DNA of 64,000 nt from Azospirillum oryzae (GTDB taxonomy: Bacteria > Pseudomonadota > Alphaproteobacteria > Azospirillales > Azospirillaceae). The notes under the pieces were generated by a model that was not told where the DNA came from, searched no databases, and saw only the letters and a list, made by a program, of their open reading frames with translations. The translations under genes and the position numbers were made by a program. Positions within the stretch are counted from its first letter, which is position 1. Every line of letters begins with the position of its first letter. The stretch spans positions 62,001 to 126,000 of the forward strand of contig NZ_VTTM01000007.1 of assembly GCF_008364795.1 (NCBI RefSeq), read 5' to 3'. Positions 1 to 8,283 of this stretch are shown piece after piece.

Positions 1-650
1 TGGTCGTTGGGCAACTCGGCGGGGTCGAGGTCGCCTGCATGCAGGGCCGCGTCCATGCCTATGAAGGCAACGGTTTCGACGCGCTGAAGACCGCGGTGCG
101 GGCGCTGAAGCTGGCCGGTTGCGACACGCTGGTGCTGACCGCCGCCGTCGGCTCCCTGCGGCTGGAGGTCGGGCCGGGCCGGCTGATGGCGATCAGCGAT
201 CACCTGAACCTGCTGGGTTCCAACCCGCTGACCGGTCCGAACGACGAGGCCTTCGGCGAGCGCTTCCCCAGCATGACCGATGCCTGGGACCCGGACTTGC
301 GCGACCTGCTGAAGGATGTCGCCGCCAGCCAGTCCATCGACTTGGCGGAGGGCGTCTATGCCGCCTATCCCGGACCGTCCTTCGAGACGCCGGCCGAGGT
401 ACGGATGATGAAGCTGCTGGGCGCCGACGCGGTCGGCATGTCCACGGTGCCGGAATGCATCGTCGCGCGCCATTGCGGCCTGCGGGTCGTCGGCTGCGCC
501 GTCGTCACCAATCTGGGCGTCGGGCTCGGCGACGGGCCCGTCGACCATCACCAGACCCTGACCGCCGCCTCGGCGGCAGCCGCCGACCTGGAGCGCCTGC
601 TGGTCGGCTTCCTCGAACGCCTGCATGAGAAGGACGGGTCCCGGTCATGA
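1..650 (+). CDS. punA: Purine nucleoside phosphorylase, 5' end cut by window
   Basis: This cytosolic enzyme cleaves purine (deoxy)nucleosides with phosphate to free base and (deoxy)ribose-1-phosphate. The reading frame is open from base 3, so the N-terminus lies outside the window. The visible part carries the trimeric PNP family signature YPGPSFETPAEV and the downstream GMSTVPE motif, plus HLNLLGSNPLTG typical of the PunA/XapA class rather than hexameric DeoD. Its stop codon overlaps the next start as ATGA, so it is translationally coupled to deoC in a nucleoside-catabolic operon punA-deoC-deoA. Which purines it prefers cannot be read from the sequence. Confidence 0.93.
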   Translation, partial: VVGQLGGVEVACMQGRVHAYEGNGFDALKTAVRALKLAGCDTLVLTAAVGSLRLEVGPGRLMAISDHLNLLGSNPLTGPNDEAFGERFPSMTDAWDPDLRDLLKDVAASQSIDLAEGVYAAYPGPSFETPAEVRMMKLLGADAVGMSTVPECIVARHCGLRVVGCAVVTNLGVGLGDGPVDHHQTLTAASAAAADLERLLVGFLERLHEKDGSRS

Positions 651-1480
651 AACTGTCTGCCGACCTGCAAAGCGCGCTGGACGCCAGCGCCAACGCCCCG
701 TCCGACGCCGATCTGGCGCGCCGTGCCGTGGGCATGCTCGATCTCACCAGCCTGAACGGCGACGACAGCGACCGGGTGGTGCAGGATCTCTGCGCCCGCG
801 CGGTCACCCCCGTGGGGCCGGTCGCCGCCGTCTGCGTCTGGGCGCGCTTCGTCCCCACCGCGCGCAAGGCGCTGGACGACACGCCGGTGAAGGTCGCCAC
901 CGTGGTGAATTTCCCGACCGGCGAGGCCGATGCCTCCTCGGTTGCGGCGGAGACCCGGCGGGCCATCGCCGACGGCGCCAACGAGATCGACGTCGTGCTG
1001 CCCTACAAGGCCTTCATCGACGGCGCCCGCACCCAGCCGATGAATGTGGTGAAGGCCTGCCGCGAGGCTTGCAGCGACAAGGCCCTGATGAAGGTGATCC
1101 TGGAGTCGGGCGCCTTTCCCGATGCCGACCTGCTGGCCTGGGCGGCCCGCGACGCCATCGCCGCCGGTGCCGATTTTCTGAAGACCTCCACCGGCAAGAC
1201 CCAGCCGGCCGCCACCCTGCCGGCGGCGGCGGTGATGCTCGAAAGCATCTATGAATCGGGCAAGCCGGTCGGCTTCAAGGCATCCGGCGGAATCCGCGAC
1301 GCGGCGGAGGCGGCTCGCTATCTGGCGCTGGCCGACCATATCCTGGGCGATGGCTGGGCGACGCCGCAGACCTTCCGCTTCGGCGCCTCCAGCCTGCTCG
1401 ACGCGCTGCTGGCCGCCGCCGGCCATGGCGAACGTGAGGGCGAGGGCGAGCGCGAACCGGCACCGGCGGGAGGGTACTGA
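647..1480 (+). CDS. deoC: Deoxyribose-phosphate aldolase
   Basis: DeoC splits 2-deoxyribose-5-phosphate into glyceraldehyde-3-phosphate and acetaldehyde, feeding deoxynucleoside sugar into glycolysis. The 277-residue product contains FLKTSTGK with the Schiff-base lysine at about residue 179, and the conserved LMKVILE strand with a second active-site lysine. The C-terminal tail after about residue 260 is short and Glu/Arg-rich. The start overlaps the punA stop by four bases, and deoA begins four bases after its stop, so the three genes form one transcript. Its role follows from the family and from the neighbouring phosphorylases. Confidence 0.95.
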   Translation: MKLSADLQSALDASANAPSDADLARRAVGMLDLTSLNGDDSDRVVQDLCARAVTPVGPVAAVCVWARFVPTARKALDDTPVKVATVVNFPTGEADASSVAAETRRAIADGANEIDVVLPYKAFIDGARTQPMNVVKACREACSDKALMKVILESGAFPDADLLAWAARDAIAAGADFLKTSTGKTQPAATLPAAAVMLESIYESGKPVGFKASGGIRDAAEAARYLALADHILGDGWATPQTFRFGASSLLDALLAAAGHGEREGEGEREPAPAGGY

Positions 1481-1483
1481 GGC

Positions 1484-2803
1484 ATGCTTCCGCAGGAGAT
1501 CGTCCGCGCCAAACGCGACGGCCAGCCGTTGAACGACGCCACCATCCAGGACTTCGTGCGCGGCATCACCGACGGCCGCGTGTCGGAGGCCCAGGCGGCG
1601 GCCTTCGCCATGGCCGTCTTCTTCCGCGGCATGAGCCTGGACGAACGGGTGGCGCTGACCTGCGCCATGCGCGATTCCGGCACCGTGATGGAATGGCGCT
1701 CGCTGGCCCTGCCCGGCCCGGTGATCGACAAGCATTCCACCGGCGGCGTCGGCGACAAGGTCAGCCTTATCCTGGCGCCGATGCTGGCCGCCTGCGGCGG
1801 TTTCGTGCCGATGGTGTCGGGGCGCGGACTCGGCCACACAGGCGGCACGCTCGACAAGTTCGAGAGCATCCCCGGCTATCGCGCCAAGCCCGACAACGAC
1901 CTGCTGCGCCGGGTGGTGAAGCAGGTGGGCTGTGCCGTCATCGGCGCCACCGACGACATCGCCCCGGCCGACAAGCGGCTCTACGCCATCCGCGACGTGA
2001 CGGCGACGGTCGAATCGCTCGACCTCATCACCGCCTCGATCCTGTCGAAGAAGCTCGCCGCCGGGCTGGACGCGCTGGTGATGGACGTCAAGTTCGGCAG
2101 CGGCGCCTTCATGCAGCGGTTCGAAGACGCCGAGGCGCTTGCCGAGAGCATCGTCACCGTCTCCAAAGGCGCCGGCCTGCCGGCGGTCGCCCTGCTGACC
2201 GACATGAACGAGGTGCTTGGCCGCAGCGCCGGCAACGCGCTGGAGATGCGCGAATGCCTCGCCATCCTGCGCGGCGAACCGGCCGAAGCGCGGCTCTACG
2301 AGGTGACGGCGGCGCTGGCGGCGGAACTGCTGGCACTTGCCGGTCTGGCGCCGGACGCCGCGGCCGGGCGGGCCATGGCCGACCGCTCCATCACCAGCGG
2401 TGCGGCGGCGGAGCGGTTCGCCCGCATGGTGGAGGCGTTGGGCGGGCCGGCCGACCTGTTGGAGCAGCCGGACCGCCATCTGGAAAGCGCGCCCATCGTC
2501 CGCCCGGTCTTTGCCGAGCGCAGCGGCTTCGTCGGCGCCATCGACACCCGCGGGGTCGGCATGGCGGTGGTGGCGCTGGGCGGCGGCCGCACCAAGACCA
2601 CCGACGCCATCGACTTCGCGGTCGGCTTCGACGAGGTGGCCGGGTTGGGCGACGCGGTGGGTCCGACGGAACGTCCGCTGGCGATCCTGCACGCCCGCAC
2701 GGAAGCCCAGGCCGACGAGGCGGAACGCCGCCTGCGTGCGTCGGTCACGGTGAGCGAGACGGCACCGGTACGTGGGCCGTTGATCGCGAAACGCTTGGGG
2801 TGA
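1484..2803 (+). CDS. deoA: Thymidine phosphorylase
   Basis: DeoA phosphorolyses thymidine or deoxyuridine to base and deoxyribose-1-phosphate. It is 439 residues, normal for the family, with the pyrimidine-nucleoside phosphorylase signature around KHSTGGVGDKVSLIL near residues 83-97 and a GRGLGHTGGTLDKFES block. GGGAGGG at 1468-1474 is a good ribosome site for the ATG at 1484. It is the last gene of the punA-deoC-deoA operon and ends just before a strong palindrome at 2811-2839 that separates it from a convergent gene. Confidence 0.95.
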   Translation: MLPQEIVRAKRDGQPLNDATIQDFVRGITDGRVSEAQAAAFAMAVFFRGMSLDERVALTCAMRDSGTVMEWRSLALPGPVIDKHSTGGVGDKVSLILAPMLAACGGFVPMVSGRGLGHTGGTLDKFESIPGYRAKPDNDLLRRVVKQVGCAVIGATDDIAPADKRLYAIRDVTATVESLDLITASILSKKLAAGLDALVMDVKFGSGAFMQRFEDAEALAESIVTVSKGAGLPAVALLTDMNEVLGRSAGNALEMRECLAILRGEPAEARLYEVTAALAAELLALAGLAPDAAAGRAMADRSITSGAAAERFARMVEALGGPADLLEQPDRHLESAPIVRPVFAERSGFVGAIDTRGVGMAVVALGGGRTKTTDAIDFAVGFDEVAGLGDAVGPTERPLAILHARTEAQADEAERRLRASVTVSETAPVRGPLIAKRLG

Positions 2804-2810
2804 ATGAATA

Positions 2811-2839
2811 TCGCCCTCTCCCGGGACGGGAGAGGGCGA
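2811..2839. terminator. Perfect 13-bp hairpin between convergent genes
   Basis: Arms TCGCCCTCTCCCG and CGGGAGAGGGCGA are separated by GGA. The hairpin lies seven bases after the deoA stop and 18 bases before the end of the convergent gene. It has no T-run, so a bidirectional terminator or mRNA 3' stabiliser is inferred. The CCCTCTCCC/GGGAGAGGG core recurs at 25530, 30223, 32904, 33008 and 37386. Confidence 0.5.
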
Positions 2840-2857
2840 TGCAGGGTTCGTTGGACG

Positions 2858-4072
2858 TTACCGCCGGAACAGGAACTCGCGGCCGACCTTCACGCGGCGT
2901 TCGCCGTCATACTCGATGATGTCGGCTGTCGCGTAGGTCTCGGTCCAACGTTCAGGCAGGTAGCTGCCGGTGCCGATCACGTCCACCGGGGCGTTGGCCT
3001 CCGCCATCAGCCGGCACTTGGCCGGGCCGAAGCCGCTGCTGGCGACGATCTTCACTGCCGGGAAACCGGCCTCGTCCAGCCGTTCGCGCACATAGTGGAT
3101 CGCCGCGGCCGAAACACCGGTGCCGATCAGGTAGCGCAGTTGCGTCTCATCACGATAGCCGCGGATCGCATGCGGCGCATGCCGCTCCAGCACGGCATAG
3201 GAACCGGGCGGGTCCAGCCCCTCGACGAAACGACCGCCGGGGGTGTCGAGCCGCAGCGACAGCTTGCCCTGGGCGGCCAGTTGCGGGAAGCGGCGGCAGA
3301 CCTCCAGGCCGTCGGTGATCTCGCGGCCAAAATAATCGACCAGGACGGTCAGCGGCAGGTCGGGGAAGGTCTCGTGGAACATCTCCGCCGCGCGCACGGT
3401 CGAACCGGCATAGCCGATCAGGGCGTGCGGCATGGTGCCCATGCCCCGGTCCTGCCCGAAATAGGAGGCGGTGGCGTCGGTGGCGTTTCCGACGAAGCCC
3501 TTGGCGCCGACCTTGCGCTTGGCCCGGTCGGATCCGACGGAGGCGGCATAGGCCATCATCTCCGCCATCTCCGTCCCGGCGCAATGGCGGGCGTCCATGG
3601 CCAGGAAGGCGACCTTCGGCAGGTCGGCGCACATGGTGAAGGCGTTGTAGGCCGCGACGCTGGCCGGTCCCAGCTTCTGCAGCAGGATCGTCTCGCAATC
3701 GACCAGATGATAGAAGGAGCCGGTGATGTACATGATCGGCTCGCCGGCACCGACCCATTTGCCCTCGGGGTAGTTCAACTCGATCCGGAAGCTGGTGTTG
3801 CGTTCCCGCGCCACCGACTCCAGCCATTCCACCGCAAGGCGCGGAGCGCAGACCACCGGGCGCCGCATGAAGATGGCGTAGGTGACGGTCTTGTCGCCGA
3901 ACTTGCCCACCGCCTCCTTGGTGCGGCGGAAATAGGTGTCCGTCCAGTCGGGAACCGCGGCGGAGGACGGATGAAGGGCAGTCGGCCCGCTCCCGGTTGT
4001 CTGGATGCCGGCCGGCCGGATGCCTGCTGCCCGGCTGCCAACCGATCGGTTATCGCTGTCGCTCATACCCAT
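2858..4072 (-). CDS. Nicotinate phosphoribosyltransferase-like protein
   Basis: The product of about 404 residues belongs to the nicotinate/quinolinate phosphoribosyltransferase superfamily. Family members join a pyridine base to PRPP in NAD salvage. Visible features are the N-terminal YFRRTKEAV block, a KVGAKGFVGNATDATA segment, a barrel strand with LVDYFGREITDG, and the C-terminal IVASSGFGPAKC and GTGSYLPE phosphate-loop region. The first about 35 residues are low-complexity and probably not part of the fold. Two ATGs lie close together; the one at 4072 follows GGAAGGCGAGG on the minus strand. It stands next to nucleoside salvage genes. Substrate is uncertain because some paralogues of this family act on other bases. 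Confidence 0.8.
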   Translation of the reverse strand: MGMSDSDNRSVGSRAAGIRPAGIQTTGSGPTALHPSSAAVPDWTDTYFRRTKEAVGKFGDKTVTYAIFMRRPVVCAPRLAVEWLESVARERNTSFRIELNYPEGKWVGAGEPIMYITGSFYHLVDCETILLQKLGPASVAAYNAFTMCADLPKVAFLAMDARHCAGTEMAEMMAYAASVGSDRAKRKVGAKGFVGNATDATASYFGQDRGMGTMPHALIGYAGSTVRAAEMFHETFPDLPLTVLVDYFGREITDGLEVCRRFPQLAAQGKLSLRLDTPGGRFVEGLDPPGSYAVLERHAPHAIRGYRDETQLRYLIGTGVSAAAIHYVRERLDEAGFPAVKIVASSGFGPAKCRLMAEANAPVDVIGTGSYLPERWTETYATADIIEYDGERRVKVGREFLFRR

Positions 4073-4471
4073 CACCCTCGCCTTCCGCCCCTGTCTACGC
4101 CTGTCCGCGCCTGTGTGTGCGCATGGCTTTGCGGTACATCGTTATGGATGGTCCGGCCGCCGGGCAGGGCCAGCCGGCCGGTTGTGTTGGAATCCCAGCA
4201 TTATACGCCCCGGCCGGGCGGGGGAAGAGGCTTCCCACCCTGTCAACCCGCGGCGGATGGCAGCGTTGCATTTTTCGACGGGAATGATGTGCCGGTCTGC
4301 TGGAAAAACATCGAATGCTCGGAAAGGAAGTCCGGCTATGGGGCATGTCGATCCTCCTCCATCCCTCAACAATCAAAGGAAAAACCAGATAAAATACCTT
4401 TATTTGACCTACCACTTCCGCGCTTTTAGAGTTTTCGGACCGGTTCGGCGGCAACAACTCAGCAGGGCGGA
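4073..4471. other. Divergent intergenic region, no gene seen
   Basis: These 399 bases separate the leftward phosphoribosyltransferase-like gene from the rightward FliL-like gene. The right half (about 4370-4430) is clearly more AT-rich than its surroundings and should hold the promoter of the FliL-like gene. A TTGACC at 4404-4409 is a possible -35 box, without a convincing -10 at standard spacing. I found no small ORF with a ribosome site and no hairpin with a T-run. Confidence 0.5.
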
Positions 4472-4966
4472 ATGACCAAGGCATCAGTCTCTGCCGAAGC
4501 CGGCCAAGGCAACCTGCCCGCCTTCGATGGAACCGGAAACCGGATCGTCCTGGCATTGCTGGGGCTGATGCTGGCCTTCGCCGGCGCCGGGATCGGCAGT
4601 GCGCTGCTTCTGCGCCCGGCCCCCGCCCAGGGCGCCTATTCCTCTGCCCGCATCATGGCGGCGCCGGCCGTCTATGCCGCTCTGCCCACCCTGACCGTCA
4701 CGCTCAACGACGGCCGCCGGCTGCAGGAACTGCGGCTGCGCGCCGTTCTGGAATTCGACCCGTCGACCCCGCTGGAAACAGTCACGCCGCATCTGCCGCG
4801 CATCGCCGACGCCATCGAACGGCGCCTGCTGGAGGTCGACCCCGCCGAACTGCGGGGGGCGGAGGGGCAGGTCTATGTCAAGGACGCAGTGCGCTACGTC
4901 GCCAACAAGACCATGCGTCCGCTGAAGCTTCGGCAAGTGCTGATCCAGGACATGCTGCTGCGCTGA
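4472..4966 (+). CDS. FliL-like membrane protein
   Basis: A 164-residue protein with one transmembrane segment at about residues 24-46. It is followed by a periplasmic domain with the FliL-type pattern of a LTVTLNDGRR strand, a LRLRAVLEFD strand and a C-terminal LKLRQVLIQDMLL. FliL proteins bind the flagellar stator and influence motor torque. No other flagellar gene lies nearby, so this is an orphan copy and its link to motility is inferred only from the fold. It could serve another basal-body or membrane role. Confidence 0.65.
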   Translation: MTKASVSAEAGQGNLPAFDGTGNRIVLALLGLMLAFAGAGIGSALLLRPAPAQGAYSSARIMAAPAVYAALPTLTVTLNDGRRLQELRLRAVLEFDPSTPLETVTPHLPRIADAIERRLLEVDPAELRGAEGQVYVKDAVRYVANKTMRPLKLRQVLIQDMLLR

Positions 4967-5057
4967 GGGCGCGCTTCCCAACGCCTGCCCCGACCCCATA
5001 TCCTGCCCGACGACATTCGTTCGTGGGTTAAAGGTCCAGTTGCGGAAGGAGACGGCC

Positions 5058-6425
5058 GTGGCCGAGTTCGATTTCGACCTCTTCACCATCGGGGCGGGGT
5101 CCGGGGGCGTCGCCGCCAGCCGGCGCGCGGCGTCCTACGGCGCCAGGGTGGCGATCTGCGAGGGAAGCCGCGTCGGCGGCACCTGCGTGATTCGCGGCTG
5201 CGTGCCGAAGAAGCTGCTGGTCTACGCCGCCCAGTTCCGCGACGGTTTCGAGGATTCCTCCGGCTATGGCTGGAACTCGCACACGCCGACCTTCGACTGG
5301 GAAACGCTGATCGCGCGCAAGGACCGCGAGATCGACCGGCTGAACGGCATCTACATCAACATGCTGAAGAACTCCGGCGTCACCCTCTATGAGGGGTTCG
5401 GCCGGATCATCGACCGCCACACGGTGGAAGTCGACGGCAAGCGCTACACCGCCCGCAACATCCTGGTCGCCACCGGCGGCTGGCCGACGCTGCCGCAGGT
5501 CGAGGGGATGGAGCATGCCGCGACCTCCAACGAGGCGCTGCATCTGGAAACGCTGCCCCATTCCGTGCTGATCATCGGCGGCGGCTACATCGCCGTGGAG
5601 TTCGCCAGCATCTTCCGCGGTCTGGGCGCCGAAGTCACGCTGATGATCCGCGGCGACGACCTGCTGAACGGCTTCGACGACGACATCCGCGTCGCCTTGG
5701 CGCAGGAGATGCGCAAGCGCGGCATCAACATCATCTCGCGCTGCAAGCCGGCGAAGCTGGAAAAGGGGCCCGGCGGCTATACCCTGACCGACCATATGGG
5801 ACGCGAGCATTCCGCCGGACTGGTGATGGCCGCCACCGGCCGCCGGCCGAACACCAAGAATCTGGGGCTGGAAGAGGTCGGCATCACGCTGAACGAGGCC
5901 GGCGCGATCCCGGTCGACGAATGGTCGCGGACCTCCGTCGACAACATCTATGCCATTGGCGACGTCACCGACCGCATGGCGCTGACCCCCATCGCCATTG
6001 CCGAGGGCCGGGCGCTGGCCGAAACGCTGTACAACGACAACCCGATGCACATTGGCTACGACAATGTGCCGACCGCGGTGTTCTCGCTGCCGCCGCTGGG
6101 CACCGTCGGCCTGACCGAGATGCAGGCGCGCGCCAAATACCCGCAGGTCGACATCTACAAGGCCGGCTTCCGGCCGATGAAACACACCCTGTCCGGCCGT
6201 GACGAGCGGGTGCTGATGAAACTGGTGGTGGACGGCGAAAGCCAGCGGGTGCTGGGTTGCCACATGATGGGCATGGACGCGCCGGAGATGATGCAGCCGA
6301 TGGCCATCGCCATGAATTGCGGTGCCACCAAGCGCGACTTCGACCGCACCATCGCGCTGCACCCCTCCACCGCAGAAGAATTCGTGTTGATGCGCGAGAA
6401 GGCGGAGCCGGAAAAGAAAATCTGA
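5058..6425 (+). CDS. gor: Glutathione-disulfide reductase
   Basis: This flavoenzyme reduces oxidised glutathione with NADPH in the cytosol. The N-terminal FAD motif is TIGAGSGGVAASRRAA and the redox-active disulfide is CVIRGC (Cys43 and Cys48 from the chosen start). A second nucleotide fold IIGGGYIAVEFASIF lies mid-protein, and the C-terminal HPSTAEEF carries the active-site His/Glu. The start is set at GTG 5058 because AAGGAG (5046-5051) lies seven bases upstream; a TTG at 5040 in the same frame has no such site. The product is about 455 residues, normal for glutathione reductase. It stands alone with its own upstream region. Confidence 0.94.
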   Translation: MAEFDFDLFTIGAGSGGVAASRRAASYGARVAICEGSRVGGTCVIRGCVPKKLLVYAAQFRDGFEDSSGYGWNSHTPTFDWETLIARKDREIDRLNGIYINMLKNSGVTLYEGFGRIIDRHTVEVDGKRYTARNILVATGGWPTLPQVEGMEHAATSNEALHLETLPHSVLIIGGGYIAVEFASIFRGLGAEVTLMIRGDDLLNGFDDDIRVALAQEMRKRGINIISRCKPAKLEKGPGGYTLTDHMGREHSAGLVMAATGRRPNTKNLGLEEVGITLNEAGAIPVDEWSRTSVDNIYAIGDVTDRMALTPIAIAEGRALAETLYNDNPMHIGYDNVPTAVFSLPPLGTVGLTEMQARAKYPQVDIYKAGFRPMKHTLSGRDERVLMKLVVDGESQRVLGCHMMGMDAPEMMQPMAIAMNCGATKRDFDRTIALHPSTAEEFVLMREKAEPEKKI

Positions 6426-6593
6426 ACGGTCAATCGTACCAATACGCAGTGGCGGGCTATCAGCGACGGGCCATGATCGGAGTTCTCCGCTCATGGCCCC
6501 ATTATATTCCGGTGCAAGGACCGGAAATCCCTGGACCTACCCCGATTGTAGTACCTACCATGGTGGTACGAACAATTTTCCCAGGGAATGACT

Positions 6594-7082
6594 GTGAACA
6601 TGCGCGGAATTTTTGCAGCGGCTGCCTGCGTTGCGGCATTCGCCTCGATCGGTACTGCCCACGCTCAGACCAAGATCGGCGTGTGGGACGTCAAGATCGA
6701 TAAGGACTGCGCCATCAGCCAGGAATGGAAGACCGATTCGAAGGACACCGCCGCCATCGCTCTGGCCTATACGAACAAAGGCCAAGCCATGGTGCTGATC
6801 TTCAGCGATTCCGGCTGGAAGCTGAAAGAGAAGGAAGACCTCACCATCTCCCTGTCGGTCGATAAGAAGTGGAGCGACAAGGTCCCGGGTGCCGCCATCG
6901 ACAAGACGATGGCCGTCGTCGGCATTCCGGCCACCTCGAAGGCGATCGATGCCCTGATGAACGGCCGCGAACTCTATATGGAGATCGACGGCAAGAGCGA
7001 CGATTACGCCTACACCTATTACCTGGACGACACCCGCAAGGCGATTTCCGCCCTGGAAGCCTGTCGCGCCCAGGCTCAGTAA
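6594..7082 (+). CDS. Periplasmic protein, IalB-like pattern, unknown role
   Basis: About 162 residues with a signal peptide ending after THAHA-type sequence (AAFASIGTAHAQ). The mature part starts IGVWDVKIDKDCAISQEW, which resembles the start of the IalB (invasion-associated locus B) family: a Trp strand followed by Cys. A second Cys lies near the C-terminus, so one disulfide is possible. AGGGA at 6583-6587 best fits the GTG at 6594 or ATG at 6600; an ATG at 6588 is too close to it. It lies between gor and manganese catalase, both redox genes, but no function can be assigned. Confidence 0.6.
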   Translation: MNMRGIFAAAACVAAFASIGTAHAQTKIGVWDVKIDKDCAISQEWKTDSKDTAAIALAYTNKGQAMVLIFSDSGWKLKEKEDLTISLSVDKKWSDKVPGAAIDKTMAVVGIPATSKAIDALMNGRELYMEIDGKSDDYAYTYYLDDTRKAISALEACRAQAQ

Positions 7083-7216
7083 CCAGCGGCGACGGCAGCG
7101 GGGGCCCCATCACCGCGGACGCCCCGCTGTCCCGGTCGGACCTGCACGGAAGGCAATATTTCCAGCCAGCGTCAGGACCCGTCCGTCATAACTCTCCGAA
7201 ACAGGTATTTCTCCTG

Positions 7217-7241
7217 GAACGCTTCTAAAGATCCTCGGTTG
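7217..7241 (+). promoter_or_regulatory. EcfG-type promoter of Mn catalase
   Basis: GGAAC at 7217-7221, a 16-base spacer, then GGTT at 7238-7241. This matches the alphaproteobacterial general-stress sigma factor consensus (GGAAC-N16/17-nGTT). It lies about 90 bases before the catalase start codon on the same strand. Confidence 0.65.
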
Positions 7242-7329
7242 AGGGCAGGGAGCGATCCGGTCCGGACCCGGTCGCACCGATCCGCGGCCCCTGCAAAGCG
7301 GGCCATCTGACGCAGGAGGAATCCCTCGC

Positions 7330-8235
7330 ATGTTCATGCACAACAAAAAGCTCATGTACACGGTCCGCGTGTCTGAGCCGAACCCGGTGCTCGCCAGCCT
7401 GATGCTGGAGCAGTTCGGCGGCCCGCAGGGCGAACTGGCAGCGGCCATGCGCTATTTCACCCAGGGTCTGGCCGATGAGGATCCGGGCCGCAAGGACATG
7501 CTGATCGACATCGCGACCGAGGAGTTGAGCCACCTCGAAATCATCGGTTCCATCGTCGCCATGCTGACCAAGGGTGCCAAGGGCAAGCTGGCCGAAGGTG
7601 CGGAGGCGACCACCGACCTCTATGCCAACATCACCCAGGGCAACGGCAGCCACACCCTGTCGCTGCTGTATGGCGGCGGGCCGGCCCTGGTGAATTCGGC
7701 CGGGCAGCTGTGGACCGGCGGCTATATCGACAGCATCGGCGAGCCGACGGCCGATCTGCGCTCCAACGTCGCGGCGGAAGCGCGCGCCAAGATCATCTAT
7801 GAGCGGCTGATCAACGTCACCGACGACCCGGGCGTGAAGGACGCGTTGGGCTTCCTGATGACCCGCGAGATCGCCCACCAGAAGAGCTTCGAAAAGGCGC
7901 TCTACGCCATCGACAACAACTTCCCGCCGGGCAAGCTGCCGGGCAAGCCGGAATACACCGACAAGTATTACAACACGAGCCAGGGCGAAGGCGACATGCG
8001 CGGCCCCTGGAACCAGGGCGCCCAGTGGGACTTCGTCGACGTCAAGATGGGCGACGCCCCGGTCAACGGCGGCGACGGCAACCCGACGGTCAAGCTCGCC
8101 GCGTCGGAACTGGCGGCGGTCAACGCCGTGGCCGCCCGCACCATGTCGAAGCCGGACTCCGACCCGACCACCGGCGCCGACCTGGGCGCCGGGCCGGGCG
8201 CCGGCAAGACCAAGACGACCGCCGGCGAACGCTAA
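7330..8235 (+). CDS. Manganese (non-heme) catalase
   Basis: This dimanganese catalase disproportionates hydrogen peroxide. The 301-residue product has the family layout of a ferritin-like four-helix bundle. Probable metal ligands are Glu35 in GELAAAMRYF, Glu65 and His68 in EELSHLE, and Glu180 and His183 in REIAHQKSF. The C-terminal 60 residues form the long Pro/Gly-rich tail seen in this family. A strong GGAGGA ribosome site (7314-7319) precedes the ATG; the ATG at 7336 is an alternative. An EcfG-type promoter at 7217-7241 suggests induction in the general stress response, together with the small stress proteins at 29951 and 32493. Confidence 0.94.
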   Translation: MFMHNKKLMYTVRVSEPNPVLASLMLEQFGGPQGELAAAMRYFTQGLADEDPGRKDMLIDIATEELSHLEIIGSIVAMLTKGAKGKLAEGAEATTDLYANITQGNGSHTLSLLYGGGPALVNSAGQLWTGGYIDSIGEPTADLRSNVAAEARAKIIYERLINVTDDPGVKDALGFLMTREIAHQKSFEKALYAIDNNFPPGKLPGKPEYTDKYYNTSQGEGDMRGPWNQGAQWDFVDVKMGDAPVNGGDGNPTVKLAASELAAVNAVAARTMSKPDSDPTTGADLGAGPGAGKTKTTAGER

Positions 8236-8255
8236 GCTCCTCCGGCATCCCCGTC

Positions 8256-8283
8256 GCCGTCCCCGTCATTGTGCGGGGACGGC
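8256..8283. terminator. Hairpin at convergent catalase/ampG ends
   Basis: GCCGTCCCCG and CGGGGACGGC form a 10-bp stem with an 8-base loop. It overlaps the last codons of the convergent permease gene and lies 21 bases after the catalase stop. No T-run follows. Confidence 0.45.
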
